IMG/VR virus record: IMGVR_UViG_3300027770_000057
Location: 1-64,000 of that record
Strand: one strand, 5' to 3'
Source: a virus
Length of the DNA: 64,000 bases
Below the pieces are notes generated by a model. The model was not told where the DNA came from, made no database searches, and saw only the letters and a list, made by a program, of their open reading frames with translations. Below are positions 50,036-64,000 of the stretch, piece after piece. The translations under genes and the position numbers were made by a program. Each line of letters starts with the position of its first letter. Position 1 is the stretch's first letter.

Positions 50036-51583
50036 TTAATTATACAAGAAGTTAATTGTTACGCTTTCTGGTCGAATAATTTCATAGTACTTTATTGCAA
50101 TTGTTTTAGCAAATGGAACTTCTACAGTACTGAAAACAATATCTATTGTTTTAATTTGTTTTAAATCTGACAAAGCTTGAATAATATCTGATTCTTGTAA
50201 AGCTTGACCATAATCCCAATTTGTTAAATTAAAATAAAAATCAATTTTACTCTCCATAGATGCTCTGATGTTGTCTTCGAATTTCTTGTAGAATTTATCT
50301 AAAGTAACATCAATTAAAACATTAACATCTACTACTTCTCCATCTCTAATACAAATATTATCAGTAAGCATTTTAATTTCATTCAAAGAATCAGTTAGTT
50401 CTTCTTTAAATTGACTGCTAGCCTTAGATAAACCACTATTGCCACTTCTAACTAATACAAATAAATCAATGATATTTGCAGCACATCCATAATTTCTTAA
50501 TGCAGCAAGTGCTTTTCCAGTTATACCATTGTAAACAGTAGCAAATTGATTTGCAAATGTTTTATAATCTTCTCCAGATACAGCACGATTTTGAGTTCTT
50601 AAATATAAAGGTATTTTACTTCTAATGTCTTCTATAGTATCACCTGAATAACCAAATTCTGCTTTTGTGTAATTAGTTAAACTAACAGTAATTATATTAA
50701 CGCTTCCTTCAATACTTACTATTGTTTGTGAATTTGCAAAATTTGTAACAATATCTCCGTTGGGACTTCCACCAGTACGATAAATTACATTAATATTAGT
50801 GCCAGAAGATGGAACTAATCCACCTTTGCCATTTCCAAAAATAAGATTTGCACTGTAATCAGGATTGTATTCTATTAAATATTCTTTGTTTGCCGATCCA
50901 GAAGTAAAAAAATCAACCTGATCCCATTCTTGCCCATCAACAACTACTCTTATAGAATCTGAAATAATTGATATTGCATCTAATTGTAATATTTGATTTA
51001 TTTCTCCATTAGAAATAAAAGTATTTTCTCTTGTAATACCAGCTACACCAACTATATTTGAATTAATTAATTGACCTGCTCTGATAACAATTGGTTCATT
51101 AAATATAGGCCTGTTTAAAGAATCAGCAGGATAAAGCTCAAACCTACTAGGAATTTGATTTGAAACAATATCAATATTAAAAGGTGTTTCTATTTTAACA
51201 TCAAAATCTTGAACAGAATTAATTCTTGCAGAAAACAATGCTTTTGAACCAATAGGAGGCTGAGGCTTTAATCCTGCTAGTTTTGCTAATCTAAATATAT
51301 TATCTAATTCTGTAACCGTATCAATAAATACTTCATTTGCAATTTGATCAATTTTAAAAGAAAGGGTATCTGCTAAAAATGCAAAATTTTCAATTAACAT
51401 TATAGCAAGACTAGATTCTACAAAATCGTTGAAATCATTACCAAACTTTTCTTTGATGAAGCTTACCAACCTAGATTTCATTGAATAAAAATCTTGATTT
51501 GTATAATTTAAAGAAACTATATTTGTTTGTTTTGGAGTTACTCCAATATCATAAGGTGTAATAATATCACATTTTTCTTGCAT
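50036..51583 (-). CDS. Baseplate wedge J-like protein (gp6-like)
   Basis: A 515-residue protein of the baseplate J/gp6 type. Its N-terminal helix region is YTNQDFYSMKSRLVSFIKEKFG, then FVESSLAIMLIENFAFLADTLSFKIDQIANEVFIDTVTELDNIFRLAKLAGLKP. A beta domain and the later GGSPNGDIV and SGEDYKTFANQF segments follow the family. It builds the ring of wedge dimers that controls contraction. It is encoded 3 bp after the gp25-like gene, the standard gp25-gp6 order. Confidence 0.92.
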   Translation of the reverse strand: MQEKCDIITPYDIGVTPKQTNIVSLNYTNQDFYSMKSRLVSFIKEKFGNDFNDFVESSLAIMLIENFAFLADTLSFKIDQIANEVFIDTVTELDNIFRLAKLAGLKPQPPIGSKALFSARINSVQDFDVKIETPFNIDIVSNQIPSRFELYPADSLNRPIFNEPIVIRAGQLINSNIVGVAGITRENTFISNGEINQILQLDAISIISDSIRVVVDGQEWDQVDFFTSGSANKEYLIEYNPDYSANLIFGNGKGGLVPSSGTNINVIYRTGGSPNGDIVTNFANSQTIVSIEGSVNIITVSLTNYTKAEFGYSGDTIEDIRSKIPLYLRTQNRAVSGEDYKTFANQFATVYNGITGKALAALRNYGCAANIIDLFVLVRSGNSGLSKASSQFKEELTDSLNEIKMLTDNICIRDGEVVDVNVLIDVTLDKFYKKFEDNIRASMESKIDFYFNLTNWDYGQALQESDIIQALSDLKQIKTIDIVFSTVEVPFAKTIAIKYYEIIRPESVTINFLYN

Positions 51584-51586
51584 TTT

Positions 51587-52012
51587 TTATAATTCTCCCC
51601 CTGTAGGTAATTGTATCGTCAACACCTCAACATAATCAATTTTTTGTGGATCAAAAAAGCTTATACTTATGCTTAATACATGATCATTTGAATTTAATTC
51701 ATTTGCATTTTCAGAACTGCTTTCACGACCATTTGTAATATCTATTTGAGAAATAACAATTCTTGGTTCCCAAGATTCTATGGAATTTGCTATAAGTCTT
51801 TTAGTCTCAGCTACTAACGCTGCATCATTAGGTGAAAACAATAACTTTCTTAAAGGAGTTCCATAACTTGGCAGCATTACTCTTTCTTTTGGATTAGTGA
51901 GTAATAATTGGATTAAATCAGATTTTAAAGTGGCTATTCCTTCTTGTGAAAATAAATATCCTAACGGACTTTTACTTATTGGATAAGGAATACCTTTTAA
52001 TACGAAACTCAT
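51587..52012 (-). CDS. Baseplate wedge protein gp25-like
   Basis: A 141-residue gp25/lysozyme-like wedge protein: YLFSQEGIATLKSDLIQLLLTNPKERVMLPSYGTPLRKLLFSPND, followed by the RLIANSIESWEPRIVISQIDI segment. This is a universal component of contractile tails that starts sheath assembly. Size equals the T4 family (about 130 residues). It lies between the gp5-like and gp6-like genes as in other contractile systems. Confidence 0.95.
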   Translation of the reverse strand: MSFVLKGIPYPISKSPLGYLFSQEGIATLKSDLIQLLLTNPKERVMLPSYGTPLRKLLFSPNDAALVAETKRLIANSIESWEPRIVISQIDITNGRESSSENANELNSNDHVLSISISFFDPQKIDYVEVLTIQLPTGGEL

Positions 52013-52039
52013 ACTATTATGTAGTAATTAAATATATTT

Positions 52040-54220
52040 TTAAACAACTAGATTGTTATTATTGTTGTTATTGTTGTTATTATTGTTATTTTCATCAGAA
52101 ACTGGATTAATTGCTGCTATTGATACAACTTTGGCATCGTCACTACAAGAACCAAATATTCTATCTGAAATTCTTAATTTTCCATCTTTGTAAACAATTA
52201 CAGGAGCAATACAGAAAGTATCTTCTTTTGTAGATTTAGTTTTACAATCTCCAAGTCCTGCAAGTAAGTAAATCCTTTTCTTTGATGCATTGAAAAAATA
52301 TTCATTTACACGATAATCATAATTGTCAGTTATGGATACTCTATCTTTTGTAACTAAACTTAATTTATCTGCTGGATTATTTTTAGAATTACCTACAATT
52401 TCATAAGTGCTATCATAACTGTATTGTAAATAATTTCCTCCAGCCCTTAAATAAACATAACCTCTTCCAATAGGCCTTTCTTGCATTTCTAAAACATGAG
52501 AACCACGCTCCTTGTTATCTTTTTGTGGTGCAGTTAACCTTAAAAATTGACTAGCTGTTTTTTCTTGATCGTTTCTGTCGCTCATGTAAAGTTCAAGGCC
52601 ATAACCACTTCTTAATTGAATATAAGCATTTGTTGCATTGCTCACAGGAAAATTATTCTCAGTCCTACATTCCATACTTTTTTGGAAAACGCCTTCATCA
52701 ATCATTTTAAATACATGATTACTAGTAGAATTCATGGTTATTCCACGATTTGAACCACCAGTGCCAGGACATTCAGATAAAGTTTCATCGCATAAAAATA
52801 TTTCATTGTTTAATGCAGATTTTATCCTTATTCCGTTATCAGCAGATCTTACTTTAGATGGTTGTTCATAATCAATCATTGAAATTGAATGACCTGTACA
52901 ACTCTTCCAATATGTTCTTCCTAAATACTTATCATTACATCCAAAATCAAAAGATTCTAAAGACCTTTGCCATTCAGGTGTTCCTCTAGGTTCTTCAACG
53001 CTATCATCCATAACAAAAGTATGACCAGATATAGAAAGAAGTTGTATTCCTGTTTGGGGAAGATCACATTTGTTATTCTGAGGTGTCTGTGGTCCTTTTA
53101 TTGGCCTACATTCATTTGCTGATTTAAAAAAAGGATTTGTTCCTTTTTGAGTATTTGCGTAAATAGTTCCTTCTGGAGTATCGGGATGACCACCAATTAC
53201 ATTTTCAGACTGCTTGCCACAACTTACTGGATTAGGGAAACCTTCTGGAGTTTCTTTTGAAAATGGTAAACCAGGTTCTATAATATCAGTTATATAATCA
53301 AATCCTTTTGGTTCTTGGAAAGCAGTATCACTTTGTGGCGTTAAAGCAGTAACATCTTCATTGATATTTGGTTCTTTCGCATCAACATAACAATTTGTAC
53401 TACCATCTCTGGTTCCATCTCCACATTGAGGATGTGCCCATTGACCAGCGTAGTGTAAATGATCATCTTTAAAAATCATCCAATTACCACACCCAGATAA
53501 AAGCTCCATCCTTTTCCACTTCCTATTGCATTTACCATCACCATCAACCATTTTAAGCATGTGTTTTTCAGGAGTTTTAAAACCATAAATATTTGGAAAA
53601 GTAGCTCTTTTTAATGCATCTAAATTATTATCTATATCTGTAATTGATGTAATGTCATATCCATTATAACTTTCAGTATTCCAAGGAGGTAAAACTTGCG
53701 AGCCATTGTTAGGGCCAACTAAATAATTATTTCTTTTTCTTTCATATAAAACATCGTATTCTTCAACTGGTATACCCCAAGCATGGCTTCCATCAGCACC
53801 TCTATCTCTTGTCCATGTTGTTCCAATATAATAAGCAGATTCTTTATTTCCATGCTCAAAAACTAAACAAACTGTTGATCCTGCTGGAGGAACCCATGAT
53901 GATCCAGAATCATCAAATCCTCCAAATGTACTAATTGGAAATGCCCATGGTAAAGCAGTTACTTCTATCGATTGATTATTTGCATTTCTTGGATTAACTA
54001 AAACTGGATTAAAATATCTTACTCTATTTTGCTTATAAATATCAAATGTATCTATTACAAGAGCAGTGTACATCCCAGTTATTTGCGTGTCTTGTTTTAC
54101 AGTATTAGAAGATTTGTTTAAGAATGTTTGAGGTATTTTGTTTACAGCTAAGCTTAATTCATTAATGTATTTTTCTAAAACTTTTAATTTGCTATCTAGA
54201 CTATTAATTTTATTGATCAT
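52040..54220 (-). CDS. Baseplate hub/spike protein (gp5/VgrG-like)
   Basis: A 726-residue protein with an N-terminal OB-fold of the gp5 type: ITGMYTALVIDTFDIYKQNRVRYFNPVLVN, then LPWAFPISTFGGFDDSGSSWVPPAGSTVCLVFEHGN and SAYYIGTTW. The C-terminal half is regular, beta-rich and Gly/Asn-rich, ending in 12 Asn (spike helix, then flexible end). No lysozyme domain is recognised. It forms the tail spike on the hub. The Asn codons form an AAC/AAT slippage tract. Confidence 0.85.
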   Translation of the reverse strand: MINKINSLDSKLKVLEKYINELSLAVNKIPQTFLNKSSNTVKQDTQITGMYTALVIDTFDIYKQNRVRYFNPVLVNPRNANNQSIEVTALPWAFPISTFGGFDDSGSSWVPPAGSTVCLVFEHGNKESAYYIGTTWTRDRGADGSHAWGIPVEEYDVLYERKRNNYLVGPNNGSQVLPPWNTESYNGYDITSITDIDNNLDALKRATFPNIYGFKTPEKHMLKMVDGDGKCNRKWKRMELLSGCGNWMIFKDDHLHYAGQWAHPQCGDGTRDGSTNCYVDAKEPNINEDVTALTPQSDTAFQEPKGFDYITDIIEPGLPFSKETPEGFPNPVSCGKQSENVIGGHPDTPEGTIYANTQKGTNPFFKSANECRPIKGPQTPQNNKCDLPQTGIQLLSISGHTFVMDDSVEEPRGTPEWQRSLESFDFGCNDKYLGRTYWKSCTGHSISMIDYEQPSKVRSADNGIRIKSALNNEIFLCDETLSECPGTGGSNRGITMNSTSNHVFKMIDEGVFQKSMECRTENNFPVSNATNAYIQLRSGYGLELYMSDRNDQEKTASQFLRLTAPQKDNKERGSHVLEMQERPIGRGYVYLRAGGNYLQYSYDSTYEIVGNSKNNPADKLSLVTKDRVSITDNYDYRVNEYFFNASKKRIYLLAGLGDCKTKSTKEDTFCIAPVIVYKDGKLRISDRIFGSCSDDAKVVSIAAINPVSDENNNNNNNNNNNNNLVV

Positions 54221-54236
54221 TTAAAATACCTTGCTA

Positions 54237-55934
54237 TCAAAACTTCATAATGTTTATGCTGTATAATTCTAATGTAGTAGTGTAAGATCCAGAATTAATT
54301 GTAGACCTGCAAGATTTTACTTGATAAACTTGAGATAATTCTTTATTACAAGCACTTTTAGCTAAAGATTCACATGCACCATTTTCATTTGTTGTTACTT
54401 TTACACAATATGGATCAATGAAAATAATTTTTATATATGGAGTCTTAAGCCAATTAACAGTATTGGCCCAGTAAGGGTCACCATGAATCTCAAGATCTGC
54501 TTTAATTGGCCCAACGATTGGTAAATTGTCTAAATCAACACCAGCTATTAAGTTTGCTTGTAATGTTTCAATTTTTATTGCAGCAATTCTAGAAGGAGGC
54601 GTATCATTCATTGTAGCTGGCGTTGGTGAAATATTTACACCTGGCCCATTGCTATAAGTACTTGTAACTGTTGGCTCTCCTGATTGACCAGTTTTTAAAT
54701 TTTTTAACCTTGAACAAGAAGGAATTTGAACAACACCTTGCCCAGTTCCAGATGGGCCTCCACCACCAGTTCCTGCTTTTAATTTTGGAGATTCATTATT
54801 TTCTGGATTAACTCTAGCTAATGGAGTGGCTTGAAATTGAGTGTTAAATTTTATTACTGGACTACAATCACCACCACCAACAATGTAAGTTGGTATATTA
54901 TCATAGTTAGTTTCTCCTTTCTCACCTAAACACCAATTTGGTTTCCTGTCTTCTATCATTAAAATTGATGGCTTACCTTTAGAACCATTATCATAAGCAA
55001 AATTAAATCCTTTTTTGCTATTTGTTTGAAATCCATTTAAAAGTTCTCTGTAATATTGAAAAAGAGACAATCTGTTTGGATTAAAAACATTAAAAACTCC
55101 ATTTTTCCCCCCTTGATCAGGCATGAATTCCCATTCCGTAATCTTTTGGTTAGGTTTTGTTGGAATTGTAACGAAAGCTACAGTTGTTAGACCATCTTCT
55201 TTTTTATTTTCACAATTAAATTTTGCAAATTTGTCTATTGCACCTTTTAATGCACCTTTTAATTTTTCGCTAAAAACAATGTTATCTAATCTAGATTCTT
55301 CAGTTTTTCCAAATCCATCAGTGAATTTAATAGAAACTTTATATACTCCAGCGTCTGATGAAACATTAACTGATTGCATTAGACCATAAATATATGGCCC
55401 AGATGTAGTTTCCTTACCGTCACTAATAATTTTGTAACTATTATTATTGTTACTAGTAGCTTTCTGCATTCCGTACTTATCTACAGAATCATTACATCCT
55501 CTTATAATCCAACCAATATCAATATAAGCTTTAGCTAATGAGGCATCTCCAGACTCATTTCCCATAATAAATTTATCCCACTTACAACCTTCTTTAGGCA
55601 CAATAGAAATTAATTTTTTAACATCATCAAAATCACAAGTAACAAGAGTTATATTTCCTTCAAAACTTGTACCAATAGTCATTTCAAAACTTTGAATATA
55701 TGAGTTGTTAAATTTATATTCATTGTTACCAGCTGTTGTAACATTTTGACCAAGTGGATCTGCTGTTGAATATGCTTTATCTCCCAAAACAAATAGAACA
55801 TAAGGAACATAAACACTGTTATCTTTTTTAGTAAAAGGTTCTTTTATTCCACCGCCATTTGTTATGTAATTGAATCCGCTACCGCTTGCACAGGCGTTTA
55901 AAACTTCAAAATTATTTTTGTTGTTACAAGGCAT
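54237..55934 (-). CDS. Baseplate hub protein, 565 aa (gp27-like by position)
   Basis: It lies between the gp53-like and the gp5-like genes, where the hub protein belongs. It has beta-rich segments in the N-terminal part (YIQSFEMTIGTSFEGNITLVTCDFDD, VSSDAGVYKVSIKFTDGFG), a helical middle (RLSLFQYYRELLNGFQTNSKKGFNF) and a Gly/Pro linker around 400-420. Several Cys residues are scattered. No specific motif proves gp27 homology, so the assignment rests on order and domain character. Confidence 0.65.
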   Translation of the reverse strand: MPCNNKNNFEVLNACASGSGFNYITNGGGIKEPFTKKDNSVYVPYVLFVLGDKAYSTADPLGQNVTTAGNNEYKFNNSYIQSFEMTIGTSFEGNITLVTCDFDDVKKLISIVPKEGCKWDKFIMGNESGDASLAKAYIDIGWIIRGCNDSVDKYGMQKATSNNNNSYKIISDGKETTSGPYIYGLMQSVNVSSDAGVYKVSIKFTDGFGKTEESRLDNIVFSEKLKGALKGAIDKFAKFNCENKKEDGLTTVAFVTIPTKPNQKITEWEFMPDQGGKNGVFNVFNPNRLSLFQYYRELLNGFQTNSKKGFNFAYDNGSKGKPSILMIEDRKPNWCLGEKGETNYDNIPTYIVGGGDCSPVIKFNTQFQATPLARVNPENNESPKLKAGTGGGGPSGTGQGVVQIPSCSRLKNLKTGQSGEPTVTSTYSNGPGVNISPTPATMNDTPPSRIAAIKIETLQANLIAGVDLDNLPIVGPIKADLEIHGDPYWANTVNWLKTPYIKIIFIDPYCVKVTTNENGACESLAKSACNKELSQVYQVKSCRSTINSGSYTTTLELYSINIMKF

Positions 55935-55935
55935 T

Positions 55936-56256
55936 TTATATAGTTCTAGGAACCCTTAAAGTAAGACCTGATTTAAATTCGTAAATATCTTTAATTCCAT
56001 TAAATTCCATTATGTACCACCAATAATCAACCGTTCCATAAGCTGCGTAAGAAACTAAATCAGGCCTGTATTCAGTAGAAGAATTTATTAATACAAATTT
56101 GTCATTTGAACTTGCTGGTATTGGTTTTCTTTTGTATGTTGAAAAAGTTAATTTATTATTATCACCATAATATAAAACTTTTGAATTTATATATCTACTT
56201 GAAAAATCAACAAACCTTTTTGTTGTAATGTCAGGATAAGAAATTTGATTTGCCAA
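55936..56256 (-). CDS. Baseplate wedge protein gp53-like
   Basis: A 106-residue protein whose C-terminal half is typical of gp53/LysM-like wedge proteins: YRPDLVSYAAYGTVDYWWYIMEFNGI, DIYEFKSGLTLRVPRTI. It binds neighbouring wedges to each other and to the hub. It begins 1 bp after the CIS-tube gene and ends 1 bp before the hub gene, within a tightly packed operon. Confidence 0.85.
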   Translation of the reverse strand: MANQISYPDITTKRFVDFSSRYINSKVLYYGDNNKLTFSTYKRKPIPASSNDKFVLINSSTEYRPDLVSYAAYGTVDYWWYIMEFNGIKDIYEFKSGLTLRVPRTI

Positions 56257-56257
56257 T

Positions 56258-56779
56258 TTATCCTCCTGTTTCTAATATGTTCTTAGAACCTGGTAAATTA
56301 AAAGTTGCATAAACTACTTCAAATGATAATTCAACATCAAATTTCATTGGTAAAAAAGTCGCTTCATCCCACATAACATCAACTGGAAATTTAACATTGT
56401 AACTTTTTAAAACTGCACATAAAGGATTATCTCCAAGGAGATATCCACATTTTATGGTTACTAATGGAGGTGGAACCATCACGGTACTAGTACCTGAATC
56501 AGGGTAAACTAAGCTTTCTAAAAATCTTAAATCATACAAATTGTACTGAGATTCTTCTTCGCTCTCAGCAAAAAAGTGAACACTCCAACTTATTGACCTT
56601 GTGTCACCATGAGAAAAAACTTTTAATGGTGCAGACCTACCGATGCCACTTTCGTCTGAATAATTAGCTTGTTTTTGATCACTAATATCAGGTAAAATTT
56701 TCATTTCTAAAGTTGTTTTACCTGATTTAATGTAGCAGTCTGTTAATCTTCTTAATTTACCGTTTACTGTTGCTTTCAA
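56258..56779 (-). CDS. CIS-tube/LysM-type tail-baseplate adaptor, 173 aa
   Basis: The sequence has the CIS_tube layout: N-terminal ATVNGKLRRLTDCYI and TTLEMKILPD, then SISWSVHFFAESEEES, LYDLRFLESLVYPDSG and VPPPLVTIKCGYLLGDNPLCAVLKSYNVKFPVDVMWDEATFLPMKFDVELSFEVV. These proteins join tube and baseplate in T4-like phages and contractile injection systems. It is the first gene of the baseplate operon in this window. The + strand sulfotransferase gene starts only 29 bp away in the opposite direction. Confidence 0.8.
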   Translation of the reverse strand: MKATVNGKLRRLTDCYIKSGKTTLEMKILPDISDQKQANYSDESGIGRSAPLKVFSHGDTRSISWSVHFFAESEEESQYNLYDLRFLESLVYPDSGTSTVMVPPPLVTIKCGYLLGDNPLCAVLKSYNVKFPVDVMWDEATFLPMKFDVELSFEVVYATFNLPGSKNILETGG

Positions 56780-56808
56780 TTTATTTCCTTTTATTATTAT
56801 TATATAGT

Positions 56809-57531
56809 ATGGAATTTACACAAACTAAATTAAAATTTATAGTTACTGGTACTGGTAGATGCGGAACATTGTATTTATCAAAATTATTATCTTTTTGTAA
56901 TACTTTTTGTGGTCATGAAACTATTTTTGATTATTCTTCATGGAACACAATTCTTCAGAGATTGTTTAATGATAAAAAACTAATTTTAAGTAAAATAGCA
57001 AAAGATACCTATGGAGATTACTTAGAAGATAAAAACATCGAAGCTGATTCTAGTTATATGGCAATGCCATACATACACCTTAATATATTCAATAGTTGTA
57101 ATTTTATTCATGTAATAAGACATCCAGAAAATGTTATTAATTCGTTTTGTCATTATTTAAATTATTTTTACGATGAATCTTTTTTTTCTTTAAAAGAATA
57201 TGATAAAAAATATTTAAATTTTATTTATAAAAATGTACCAGATATTAAAAAATATAAAAATCCTTATGATAGAGCAGCATATTTTTATCTCTATTGGAAT
57301 AATCAAATAGAAGAAAAATTAAAAAATAAAAATAAAATATTAATTAAAATTGAAGAAATTAAAAATAATAAATTATTAGAAGATTTTGTTGGAATTAAAG
57401 TACCTGATGATTTTGAAAAAATATCAACAAATAAAATTGAATATAAAAGATTTAAATTAAAAAATATAAAAAATATAAAAATAAGAAATGATATATTTAA
57501 TTTTTGTGAAAAACATGAATATAATTATTAA
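56809..57531 (+). CDS. Sulfotransferase-like protein (C)
   Basis: The start at ATG 56809 gives MEFTQTKLKFIVTGTGRCGTLYLSKLL, with the P-loop-like TGTGRCGT (about residues 13-20). The later FIHVIRHPENVINSFCHYL is the 3'-phosphate motif. This is the Sulfotransfer_1/3 subtype, differing from copy B. It is a complete 240-residue protein. It stands on the + strand between minus-strand baseplate and tape-measure genes, overlapping an HNH gene by 1 bp. The acceptor is unknown. Confidence 0.8.
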   Translation: MEFTQTKLKFIVTGTGRCGTLYLSKLLSFCNTFCGHETIFDYSSWNTILQRLFNDKKLILSKIAKDTYGDYLEDKNIEADSSYMAMPYIHLNIFNSCNFIHVIRHPENVINSFCHYLNYFYDESFFSLKEYDKKYLNFIYKNVPDIKKYKNPYDRAAYFYLYWNNQIEEKLKNKNKILIKIEEIKNNKLLEDFVGIKVPDDFEKISTNKIEYKRFKLKNIKNIKIRNDIFNFCEKHEYNY

Positions 57532-57815
57532 TGAGAATAAACAACAAGAAAAAATTTAAGAAATATATTAAATCTTGTTTTTTTTGCAATGAAAGTAACT
57601 TGAACTTACTTGATGTTCATAGAATTTATGAAGGTCATAAAGGAGGTGGATACTACCACGAAAATGTTTTAGTTATTTGTGCAAATTGCCACAGAAAAGT
57701 TCATGCAAGTGAAATTTATAATATTAAAAAATATAAATCTTATGGTGGTATTAGCTTGTTTCAAGTAATGTATTTTATTGAAGATAAAGAATATTTTAAG
57801 CCTTGTGATTATTAA
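57531..57815 (+). CDS. HNH endonuclease, 94 aa
   Basis: A compact HNH protein: Cys16-x-x-Cys19 and Cys50-x-x-Cys53 hold the structural zinc, with His30 (LDVHRI), Asn45 (HENVLVICANC) and His54/His58 (CHRKVH) completing the HNH core. The GHKGGGYYHENV loop is typical. Its start overlaps the sulfotransferase C stop (TAATG), and its end overlaps the convergent repeat gene by 4 bp. It may be a homing endonuclease that mobilised this two-gene island. Free-standing HNH genes are frequent in T4-like phages. Confidence 0.85.
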   Translation: MRINNKKKFKKYIKSCFFCNESNLNLLDVHRIYEGHKGGGYYHENVLVICANCHRKVHASEIYNIKKYKSYGGISLFQVMYFIEDKEYFKPCDY

Positions 57816-58420
57816 TCGCTTAATTTAAATGGAGCTTTTTTTCCTGCATTATTAAATTTTTCATTATCTGGTTTATCTTTTCTACCTTTTATATGTTTTA
57901 TGCTAAATGGCTTATCATCCATAGCATCGTTATGCTTTTCATTGTCTGGCTTATCTTTTCTACCTTTTATATGTTTTATGCTAAATGGATGCCCATCCAT
58001 AGCATCGTTATGTCTTTCATTGTTTTTTTTATGTTGCGTTGGTTTTAAATGACTTATATTAAAAAGACCACCATCTCCAGAAGCATTATGTTTCCAATTA
58101 TCAGTTGGTTTGCCATTGCCTTTTATGTGAGTTATTTTAAAAGGTGATTTTTCCCCAGCCTTATTGTGTATTTCATTATTATTGTTTGGTTGCTTTGGCT
58201 TTAAATGATTAATTTTAAAAGGATTTTTTTCGCCAATATTATTCCATAAACGATCATCTTTACTTATGTATAAAATTGCATCAGCAGAAGCTGGAATAAA
58301 ATAAGCTGGTGGCAGTAAACATAATCCACCATATCCACATGGATACAGAAGTGTCTTTCCAGCAGTTGCACCTTCTACTATTTTATTTTCTTCTTGTATT
58401 AGCCATTTTTTAAATGTCAT
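57812..58420 (-). CDS. Tandem-repeat putative virion protein, 202 aa
   Basis: The N-terminal 55 residues (MTFKKWLIQEENKIVEGATAGKTLLYPCGYG, then LLPPAYFIPASADAILYISKDDRLW) resemble virion proteins of aquatic T4-like phages. The rest is six copies of about 26 residues with the core HN-A-x4-PF-x-I-x-H-[IL]-K (PFSIKHIKG, LFNISHLKP types). Repeats 4 and 5 are nearly identical. The F-x-W-L-x-E opening is shared with other accessory proteins here. It is downstream of the tape measure in the tail block, so a tail or fibre role is likely. Confidence 0.65.
   Translation of the reverse strand: MTFKKWLIQEENKIVEGATAGKTLLYPCGYGGLCLLPPAYFIPASADAILYISKDDRLWNNIGEKNPFKINHLKPKQPNNNNEIHNKAGEKSPFKITHIKGNGKPTDNWKHNASGDGGLFNISHLKPTQHKKNNERHNDAMDGHPFSIKHIKGRKDKPDNEKHNDAMDDKPFSIKHIKGRKDKPDNEKFNNAGKKAPFKLSD
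57870..58025 (-). repeat. 78-bp tandem repeat in the virion gene
   Basis: Two almost identical 78-bp copies (about 57870-57947 and 57948-58025) encode adjacent PFSIKHIKGRKDKPDNE units. More diverged copies extend to about 58240. Confidence 0.85.
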
Positions 58421-58454
58421 GATGTATATATTGTTATTTTATATATTCTTACTG

Positions 58455-64000
<5,546 letters not shown>

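Overview
The window is a 64 kb piece of a very AT-rich tailed-phage genome with a contractile, T4-like virion. The head genes (large terminase, intein-split portal, prohead protease, scaffold, major capsid protein) and the baseplate genes (CIS-tube protein, gp53-, gp5-, gp25-, gp6- and tail-protein-I-like wedge or hub proteins) are all recognisable, and the right edge cuts through a very large tape measure gene. Nothing bacterial is present, and no rRNA, tRNA or CRISPR array was seen. The closest analogues in style are large T4-like myophages of aquatic bacteria. The host cannot be named from the sequence.

Layout. 0-2 kb: small + strand genes including an exported trypsin-like protease. 2-5.5 kb (-): a sulfotransferase-like gene, a heptad-repeat protein, a GNAT-like gene and four paralogues sharing an MGAS-type Gly-rich N-terminus. 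5.5-8.1 kb: a degenerate LAGLIDADG gene, a phage acyl carrier protein and a Thr-rich coiled-coil protein. 8.2-19.7 kb (-): the head operon TerL, two unknowns, portal with intein, an unknown, protease, scaffold, MCP, interrupted by two + strand genes. 19.7-29.5 kb: mixed-strand accessory genes (ferritin-like protein, second sulfotransferase, a virion-like Thr-tailed protein, HELGH metalloprotease, acidic Asp/Glu protein, flavin amine oxidase, HsdS-like fragment, Cas4/RecB-like nuclease, TOPRIM primase). 29.5-36.7 kb: actin-like ATPase, DUF5659-like duplicated protein, GT9-like glycosyltransferase, membrane-anchored protein, MptE-like protein. 36.7-46.8 kb (-): a 1415-residue repeat fibre, two PKD proteins and a GT-A-like enzyme. 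46.8-56.8 kb (-): baseplate. 56.8-57.8 kb: + strand island with a third sulfotransferase and an HNH protein. 57.8-64 kb (-): repeat protein and tape measure.

How it fits together. The minus-strand blocks form the late morphogenesis programme: packaging and capsid maturation, then tail, baseplate and fibres. The most unusual theme is a possible virion-surface or host-envelope modification set: three sulfotransferase-like proteins, GT9-like and GT-A-like glycosyltransferases, an MptE/DUF115-like protein, an acyl carrier protein and a GNAT-like protein occur alongside virion-type proteins with long Thr/Pro tails or linkers. This link is inference. Other points of interest are the portal intein, the homing-endonuclease-like gene that has lost both catalytic acids, the extreme 11-13-residue repeat fibre, the actin-like ATPase, and an amine oxidase whose full Rossmann strand requires an unusual start codon.
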